A stretch of 64,000 nucleotides of DNA from Toxorhynchites rutilus septentrionalis (taxonomy: Eukaryota > Arthropoda > Insecta > Diptera > Culicidae): the NCBI RefSeq assembly GCF_029784135.1, contig NC_073746.1:61354097-61418096 (forward strand). The letters are read 5' to 3'. The translations under genes and the position numbers were made by a program. Below the pieces are notes generated by a model, which was not told the DNA's origin, did not search any database, and saw only the letters and a list, made by a program, of their open reading frames with translations. Positions 57,370 through 64,000 of this stretch are shown here, piece after piece (the stretch's first letter is position 1; every line of letters starts with the position of its first letter).

Positions 57370-57744
57370 ATCCCACTAATGTTCCTGAAAGAACCGTCTC
57401 AACATAGTATTGATTGCGTCATTTCAGTACTAATAATTTTATTGTTTATTCTTCATTAATGTTTCAACATTTCATCATTTGATCCCCATAAGGTGGAAGA
57501 TTCGGTGGGTCACGCCGACGCAGATTATTCAGCGCCCGCCTCACAAACCTCTCTTGCAAGGACTCAATTTTCGTTATCCACACTGCTTTAAATGGGCACC
57601 AAACGACAGATTCTGTTGGCCTGACTAGCGAACAGAAAAATGCAAAATTGCACCTTTGGTGATTTTTAGGACAGACCCTAATTGACGGTTGTTCTTATCA
57701 ATTATAACCGAGTGGAACACTTTCAACCAACGTATCTCCAAGAC
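57370..57744. other. Short stretch before the SINE, no gene
   Basis: At 57,480-57,660 the minus strand contains phrases such as AFGNR.. -like codons without a clear frame. Nothing is assignable. Confidence 0.3.
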
Positions 57745-58014
57745 GGTGGTCCCGTGGCCGAATGGTTAGCGTCACATCTAACATGCCGGGAGTTCGGGTT
57801 CGATTCCCGTCCTGGTCGGGGGAATTTTTCGTCAAAGAAATTTCCTCCGACTTGCACTGTGGTCACGCGTGTTCTAAAGCTTTCCACTCAGAATGCATTG
57901 AAGGCGTGTTATTTGGAAATCTCAACTAAGTACTAATAAAAAAAGACGCAAGTAATATTATTACGTTGAGCCGGCGAAGTTCCTCTAGGAACGTTAGTGC
58001 CATTTAAGAAGAAG
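57745..58014 (+). mobile_element. SINE family A, copy 2
   Basis: CCCGTGGCCGAATGGTTAGC (box A) and GGTTCGATTCCC (box B) are followed by the same body as the 11,299-11,571 copy, ending AAGAAGAAG. ATCTCCAAGA before and ATATCCAAGA after are an imperfect target duplication. Confidence 0.88.
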
Positions 58015-58256
58015 ATATCCAAGATGTATAGAAGTTGACAGCCCGAATTCTTTGCGTTTAGAATTCACTAAATTCCAGAACCGTTTGTGATCCCTTCGAA
58101 AATCTTGTCTTCTCTTAACGTAAAGTTTGGGAAAAAAGCGATGGTATCCACGATATATTCCTCGATTCCTCGTCGAATTGACGTTTGACAAAGGGGCATC
58201 TCTGGCGGCAGTCGCAAAATATGATATGATATATTGTCGACATCATATATTCTTGT

Positions 58257-58723
58257 GGGGATCTCCGTAGCCACATTGGCTGCGCGTTCACTTAGTAAGC
58301 GATCGACCGTGAGTTCAAAACAATCTTCGTGTTGTTACAGAATAACTACGTCCGCGCAACAATCATCCGCAATGGAGATAGATTAAAAGGGAGAAATAAG
58401 ATCGATTTATCCATACAACTGCTCTGCTCTGCAAGACTCATCGGGCTGCTGTTCTATTAATAACTCAACAATGATCATATCAACTGTATCCGCTTGCCCG
58501 GTGTTTTAACTGGAAAATGGAAGAACAGAAAGAATACTCTTACGCCTAAATGGCTACTGTGTAAATGTACCATTTGCAATGGTATAGAAGGAAACTCCTA
58601 CGCCGAAAAATGGCAACTGTGTAATGTGCTAATTATAGATATGATAACCATGTGACATGTACACGATTAAAATTCGGCTCTGTTACAACTAAAATGCTAA
58701 TGAGCCTGAAATAAACAAATGGG
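58257..58723 (+). mobile_element. SINE family B, copy 2
   Basis: The head GGATCTCCGTAGCCACATTG, then GTGAGTTCAAAAC, matches the minus-strand copy at 24,738-25,246. About 25 bp after box B are deleted here. The body shows the same two-unit TACGCC.AAATGGC.ACTGTG structure and the 3-prime end GCCTGAAATAAACAAATGGG. No A tail remains. Confidence 0.85.
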
Positions 58724-60170
58724 ATACAAAAATATACTCTTAAATGTCTGAGCTTCAGAAATAAGAAGAATTTTGTTTTCTAGACAAGAATACAATAAAA
58801 ACCAAATCCACCCACCACCCAACCCACCACAGTAGATCCCCAATAGAACGTTTCCAGTGAAAAACTTATCATCTTGTAGCATTTTCAACGAATTTAAACA
58901 GAATTTTCTGTCGGCGCTCTAAATTCGCGGTTTTTCTACATATAAATGACTCTTAAATTAATATCGTGCATTTTTAGCAATCCTGGAAAATTCGGCGTAT
59001 ACCCAGATACCTTTAGAAATCTTTGGTTAAGCAAAATAATAACATAATATTCCAAGTGCAGCGTGGGTAGCAATATAGCTGCCACGGCATTATGTATAAA
59101 GGGTTAAAGAATCGCTGATCGGTTGATCGGCTAGCTGACAACATGTATATTTTCGGTTTCCTTGAATATAACGCTTATATAACACATTAGGTTAATTGCC
59201 GTTGATGCATTGCTGCATGTATCCATGTTGGTGCTTAGATGCCAGGGTGTGTTCAATTATGTATATTACTGATTGAACCATTGTTTCAGAAACGTTATTT
59301 TGTGCATCAGAACATTTTGAGAACATCAAAAACCTCCAGAAACGCCTTCTCAAGTCTGATTGGAAAGACGAGCCACAAGAAAAGCCAATATTGAAGCAAA
59401 ATGCTTGAGGAACAGTGGTGGTCCAGTGGCATTCGACACATCAACATCTTCGAGCCATTTTCAAACTTCTTTAGGTGAGAACGTTATTTCAGGAAGAACA
59501 ATTTAATAGTTGGTTTGGGTACATTTAAGGGGGTATTCTTGTGTAGAGAAACGAATTTCGGAGTTTTTTCGAGTTCCGTTAAAATAAAACAAAAAATATT
59601 CCTACTATCCATTATATGATCATTTGTTCATCTATATTTTAACAATAAAACAAAAATTGAACGGAGAAAAAATATTCATAACTAGAATAGTCAAGAGTTG
59701 ATGAAGTGAGAGGGTTAAAAAAAAGATGTGCCATGGCGTACATGGTTCCGGCCCTTCTGGTTATCTGAAACAAAAAAAAAATCAAACAGATTCTGAATCC
59801 GTAAAGATGCCGCTATCGCATGAACCTCGGACAAGTAAAAAACATTTTTCAGGCAAAATGCCGGCCATTTTGAAAACCAAAAAGGTTTTTTCTTACGTTT
59901 CCGATTTTTTTAAAATAGTGACATTTAAAAAATATTCTTTTTAGAGGAGATTCATGCGATAGACAAATGTCTGCAGGATTGTATCCATATAAAATTGACA
60001 TGAATCGGTTCAGTAGAACTTGAGATATCGTGTACGCCGGTTTGAAAAAACTAGTTTCGAAAAAAACGCGTTTGAAGAAAGACATTAAACATATTGTAAT
60101 AGTGATTTATAGTAACTGCACTTCGAACCCGTGTTTGTAAAAGAAATTCCCAATAAATAATGGATCTATA
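58724..60170. other. AT-rich stretch without recognised features
   Basis: ORFs of at most 78 codons and no inverted repeat with a partner in the window. TA at 60,169-60,170 is the target of the DD37E element that follows. Confidence 0.4.
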
Positions 60171-60248
60171 AAGCCTGTCCACGTTAAATTTCGGACACCA
60201 AGATGATGCCAGTAAAACAAAAATTCACGTAATACAACAAAATCGATT

Positions 60249-62014
60249 CCACCTGGTGGGGAGCCCATCCAGAAGATCTTATAATGTTGTATCGAGCAAC
60301 TATTCTCTCAGTGATGGAGTATGGCAGTTTCTGTTTTCAATCAGCTGCCAAAACACATCTCATTAAACTCGAGCAAATTCAGTATCTTTGTCTCCGTATT
60401 GCGTTGGGATGTATGCCCTCAACGCATACCATGAGTCTCGAGGTTTTGGCAGGCGTACTCCCACTAAAAGATCGCTTCAATTTATTATCTCTTCGGTTCT
60501 TCATCCGGTGTAAGGTTATGAACCCATTGGTGATCGGAAATTTTGAGCAGCTGATCGGGCTAAATTTTCATTCTGGATTCATGACTTCATATCATGAATT
60601 CATCTCCATGCAGGTTGATCCTTCTTCGTATATTCCCAACCGTGTTTGTTTTCCTGACTACATCAATTCCTCTGTACATTTTGATCTGTTCATGAAGGAG
60701 AAAATCCATGGAATTCCAGATTATCATCGATCGGGGATCGTTCCTACGATCTTCAATGCAAAGTATGGGCGTATCAATTGTGATAATATGAACTTTACTG
60801 ATGGGTCCTCTATGAATGAGTCCACAGGATTTGGAGTGTTCAACGAATTTTTTAGCACCTCCCACAGTCTTCAGAATCCTTGCTCAGTGTATATTGCTGA
60901 ATTGGCAGCAATACACTGGGCGCTGGACAGCGTCGCCTCACGACCTGTTGAACACTATTACATTGTAACGGATAGTCTTAGCTCTGTCGAAGCTATCCGT
61001 TCAGTGAGGCCGGAAAAGCACTCGCCGTACTTCCTTGAGAGAATACGAGAAATTTTGAGTGCTTTATCCAGACGCTGTTATGTCATAACCTTTGTCTGGG
61101 TCCCTTCACATTGTTCGATTCCGGGTAATGAGAGGGCTGGCTCGTTAGCAAAGGTGGGTGCGATTGAAGGCGACATTTATCAGCGTCAAATCGCCTTCAA
61201 TGAATTTTATTCTTTAGTTCGTAAAATACCATCGTTAACTGGCAACGCAAATGGAACGAAGATGAATTGGGCCGGTGGCTCCACTCAATTATCCCTAAGG
61301 TTAGCCTCAAACCATGGTTCAAAAGTCTGGACTTGAGTCGGGACTTTATTCGCACCTTCTCCCGACTCATGTCCAATCACTGTTCGTTAAACGCGCTACT
61401 CTTTCGTTTTGATCTTGCCGACAGCAATATATGTGCCTGTGGCCAAGGTTACCACGACATCGAACACGTTGTTTGGTCGTGCGAGGAGTATCTTGTTGCC
61501 AGATCGAATTTAGAAAACTCTCTTCGGGCTAGAGGAAGGCAGCCCAATGTGCCGGTGAGAGATGTGTTGACTGGTTTATACCTTGATTACATGTCCCAAA
61601 TATATGTCTTCCTAAAAGTTATCGATCTTCGTGTCTGATTGTCCTTATATCCTTATATTCTCCTTTTCCTTTTCCTTCGCGAGAAATCAAATCCCTTCTT
61701 ATTAATAATAGAATAAGGTGAAATGTAAATACATATTAGATATAAGATAGGCTCAAGAATTGAGTGTAATGAATGTGAGTGTGAATGTGAGAGAGAACAT
61801 TGTCAACATATCCTTTTATCCCTTCCTTTTCCTGAAGAAAATATGTCACCCTTCTAAACTAGAGTAGACCGCGAGTAATCGGTTTTCTACACCATTAACA
61901 TTAGAATTAAGGAAAAATGTTTATATATACTTGTAACAATACAGTCCGGAGTTTGGCTCCTTTAAACTTATGTAACTGAGCCTGTAGAAATAAACGATTT
62001 AATAAAAAAAAAAA
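60249..62014 (+). mobile_element. 5-prime truncated RNase H-bearing non-LTR retrotransposon
   Basis: The unit begins mid-gene near 60,249 and ends with an A-run at 62,001-62,014 after AATAAACGATTTAATAAAA. TCGATT before and CCGATT after, next to A runs, may be the target duplication. It lies wholly inside the DD37E transposon. 5-prime truncation and an A-rich 3-prime end are typical of LINE integration. An RNase H domain places it near the I/Loa group. Confidence 0.85.
60284..61638 (+). pseudogene. Retrotransposon ORF2 C-terminus: RT end, RNase H, CCHC knuckle
   Basis: The first 350 codons (60,284-61,336) hold the end of the reverse transcriptase (EYGSFCFQSAAKTHLIKLEQ...) and an RNase H domain: D173 in NFTDGSS, E206 in YIAELAA, D230 in YIVTDSL and H276 in WVPSHCS. 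The fourth acidic position, in the expected GNERAD, reads GNERAG (G286), so activity is doubtful. A frameshift near 61,300 leads to SRDFIRTFSRLMSNHC and CACGQGYHDIEHVVWSC, a C-C-H-C knuckle, ending at 61,638. The endonuclease and most of the reverse transcriptase are missing. Confidence 0.9.
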
Positions 62015-62124
62015 CCGATTGTTTATTTCAGTAAAATAGACTTATATCTAAAACAAGGAAAGCTTACTTCGATGTTAACTACGTTGTCTGTAAAATTCAC
62101 GAACTTTCTTGGGAACATCTGCCA

Positions 62125-63005
62125 TTAGGTTCCGTACAGTATCCTCAGACATGCGGCGGCGCTTTTCCATCTTCTCTTGAAATCATCAATGCCATTCGCT
62201 TTCTTCTTAGTTTCGAATAGTTTTCGCTTAAACAGAGCCCAGTACTTTTCCACTGGGCGAAGTTCTGGACAGTTCGGTGGATTTGCTGTTTTTGGCACAT
62301 ATTTGCCCTCATGTACATTATTCCATTCCAGGATAGATTTTGCATAGTGACAAGAGGCCAAATCTGGCCAAAAAAACGCTGGAGAGTCGTGGCTTCTTAT
62401 GAATGGTAGCAACCGCTTCTGGAGACATTCCTTCTCGTAGACATCTTTGTTGATAGTGCCGGTAGAGACGAAAGATTTCGATTTTCGACCACAACTGCAT
62501 ATGGCCTGCCAAACCAAGTACTTTTTGAGACTGCTTCTTGGTCCGGAAACACTCGGCTACGGCATTCCTTCGCATTGCAGTATAAAAAGCAAGACCCGGA
62601 AGCTGTTTGAAGTCTTCGAGAACATAAGTTTCATCGTCCATTATGGTGCAGTGAAATTTGGCTTATCATCACGATTGGGCACCTTTTTCACTTTGTACGC
62701 CTTCAGTCCATGCCTCTGCTTCACTTTTTGTACATATGATTTTGATTTTCCAACCTTTCGAGCCACATTTATAACTGAAAGTTTGGGATGTTTCTCAATA
62801 ATGGCAATCACCTTTCGGTCCATCTGTCGGGAGCATACTTTTCGATTTGTTCCGCTTCCAACCTTCCGATCCACAGTTAAGCGCTGGTCAAACGATTTGC
62901 ACACACTAAACACGGTAGTCTTCGGCAGTTTTCGCTTTTTGGCGAGATCGCGTACCGACAGTGTTGGATTTGCTGCCGTTCGCGCAAAATGTGTTTGTGT
63001 AGAAG
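62125..63005 (-). pseudogene. DD37E transposase (frameshifted)
   Basis: From the N-terminus: VRDLAKKRKLPKTTVFSVCK (helix-turn-helix), a second helix region KLSVINVARKVGKSKSYVQK, then MDDETYV with the first catalytic aspartate, VWQAICSCGRKSKSF, FFWPDLASCHYAKS (second aspartate) and CPELRPVEKYW with glutamate; 37 residues separate the last two. Reading needs at least two frame changes (near 62,640 and 62,520), and about 25 residues seem missing before MDDET. No good start codon precedes the first helix-turn-helix in frame. DD37E elements are known from mosquitoes. The transposase acts on the 28-bp ends. Confidence 0.92.
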
Positions 63006-63132
63006 AATGAAGAAGAATGTAAACATGTTGGGCATCGAAATAAAGAGGACGGTTTCAGCTGTCATGTAAGTGAAATATTTCATAAACTACACTGATAGAA
63101 AAGTGTCCGAAATTTAACGTGGACAGGCTTTA

Positions 63133-64000
63133 TCATCATACGCAACAAACAGTGAGATGTAAAAAAAAAATTCTAAAACCAATGACTTGCAGTACTTTCT
63201 CGGATGTTTGTCTAGCCAAGTCTAAAACTTAATGATATTATTTGAAGTTACAACAAAAAATCCGAAAATTTACGGATTTTTTAGTAAATAATAATTTTGA
63301 AAAACAGATTCTACTATGAAAACCATCTTGTAGAGCAGAAATCTTTCGGACTATGCCAAGAACTTATTTATGAAAATTTCAATCAGTAAGTAAGAATTAC
63401 ATAGAATTTTTGCTCAAACCTAATAGGTTTAATGGCCTCAACCCTACAAAATATAGTTTGTCATGCGCTTTGAAATCGCGCTGACAACACTTGAAAAACG
63501 ATCAGTCGAACCCGCGCTGGTGTGACCAGCGAGGCGATAAAATCATGGTGTAAACGAGACCTAAACGCATTTTAATACGGTTATGGGAGAGTGGTTCCAG
63601 TCTCAACCCGGAGTTAGCATTCTTGTCGAACGTAATAACCACCCAGAGGGGGCTTGCTAATGTTGGTAGCATAACGCTATTGTTTCCCGTATCCCGTTTC
63701 GGAGCCGGTTGATAGGTGCTATTTGTAATCCGTTTCCCACGGATCTCGTGGCAGCGGCATTCCTGCTCTGATAGGTTATGTATTTACAGCGTTTTAAAAT
63801 ATCATCAGCTTTGTCAATTTTGATTGTCCGAGTGAAAACTACTTGTTGGAATAACACCTGTACTGGGAACATCAAAAATTTCATCAAAACCATCACCGCA
63901 AACTTCATTGAACTTCAATGCAATGCCTAGTAGTGACTAAACTGGATATGCAAATCCACGTCTAATTACACCTCACTTCCGCACATCCATTTCATGGGAA
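63133..64000. other. Window end without recognised gene
   Basis: A GC-richer block at 63,470-63,780 (GCGCTGACAACACTTG, CCAGCGAGGCGATAAA) stands out from its flanks and may be part of a repeat, but no partner lies in the window. Minus ORF 63,657-63,908 has no motif. Confidence 0.35.

Larger units (their letters stand above)
60171..63130 (-). mobile_element. DD37E Tc1/mariner-superfamily transposon, interrupted
   Basis: Perfect 28-bp terminal inverted repeats, starting AAGCCTGTCCACGTTAAATT, lie at 60,171-60,198 and 63,103-63,130, each flanked by TA. The transposase relic (minus strand) has a D-to-E spacing of 37. Removing the retrotransposon at about 60,249-62,014 leaves an element of about 1.2 kb, the usual size. 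Perfect ends despite a broken gene suggest a not very old insertion, mobilised perhaps in trans. Confidence 0.95.

Noticed and set aside
57256..57459. Poly-serine ORF
   Set aside because: It is the TTC microsatellite read in frame.
1..64000. Integrated viral sequence, which mosquito genomes often carry
   Set aside because: None of the ORFs shows polymerase, glycoprotein or nucleoprotein motifs that I recognise.

Overview
This window is eukaryotic, AT-rich and dominated by transposable elements and their remains. The element types (a DD37E Tc1/mariner-family transposon, several tRNA-headed SINE families, a FLYWCH/MULE transposon, Helitrons, hAT-like and TTAA-flanked MITEs) fit a mosquito genome, most likely Aedes or a close relative. 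That placement is inferred from family knowledge; no host gene in the window confirms it. No complete host protein-coding gene can be read. The less repetitive, more GC-balanced stretches (about 9.7-10.6, 15.6-16.9, 25.8-28.1, 34.8-36.4, 46.3-48.5, 53.5-54.5 and 55.3-56.9 kb) look like host intergenic, intronic or UTR sequence.

Layout. 0.5-2.9 kb: a decayed MULE transposase (minus strand, FLYWCH finger plus catalytic domain) split by a 1.27-kb insertion with 35-bp inverted repeats. 4.8-6.2 kb: a Tc1-like transposase relic split by a 0.6-kb repeat. 7.1-7.4 kb: a hAT-type MITE with a perfect 8-bp target duplication. 8.0-8.6 kb: a second Tc1-like relic. 10.7 kb: a perfect hexanucleotide array. 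11.3 kb: a SINE with a 13-bp target duplication. 11.8 kb: a perfect 43-bp-arm hairpin. 12.0-15.5 kb: a pogo-like MITE, then a large inverted-arm element with a hAT-like foldback inside. 15.65 kb: a candidate TATA/initiator promoter with a short first exon. 17.0-17.7 kb: a non-autonomous Helitron. 18.5-21.0 kb: pieces of a non-LTR retrotransposon (ORF1 protein, endonuclease). 21.0-24.7 kb: a 3.7-kb foldback element hosting two further elements, with a SINE beside it. 28.2-29.6 kb: nested TTAA-flanked MITEs and a mariner fragment. 31.0-31.4 kb: a second Helitron. 32.9-34.2 kb: a TIR element with a nested MITE. 36.5-39.4 kb: a four-unit alternating palindrome, a DD37-type transposase fragment and a second hAT-like foldback. 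42.2-45.3 kb: a MITE, Helitron-type repeats and a relic of a Helitron protein followed by a Helitron 3-prime terminus. 49.7-53.4 kb: a pre-insertion version of the 38.6-kb foldback site, a perfect 49-bp-arm hairpin, a minisatellite and a third foldback. 54.5-58.7 kb: three SINEs. 60.2-63.1 kb: a DD37E transposon with perfect 28-bp ends and TA flanks, itself interrupted by the 3-prime part of an RNase H-bearing non-LTR retrotransposon.

Nothing forms an operon or pathway. The organising principle is nesting: at least eight elements sit inside others, so the order of insertions can be read. Every transposase is broken. The non-autonomous elements with well-preserved ends could only move using proteins encoded elsewhere. 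The most informative observations are the paralogous empty site for one foldback element, the insertion with an odd duplicated target in the MULE, the Helitron protein relic upstream of its own 3-prime end type, and two perfect inverted repeats whose arms show no divergence.
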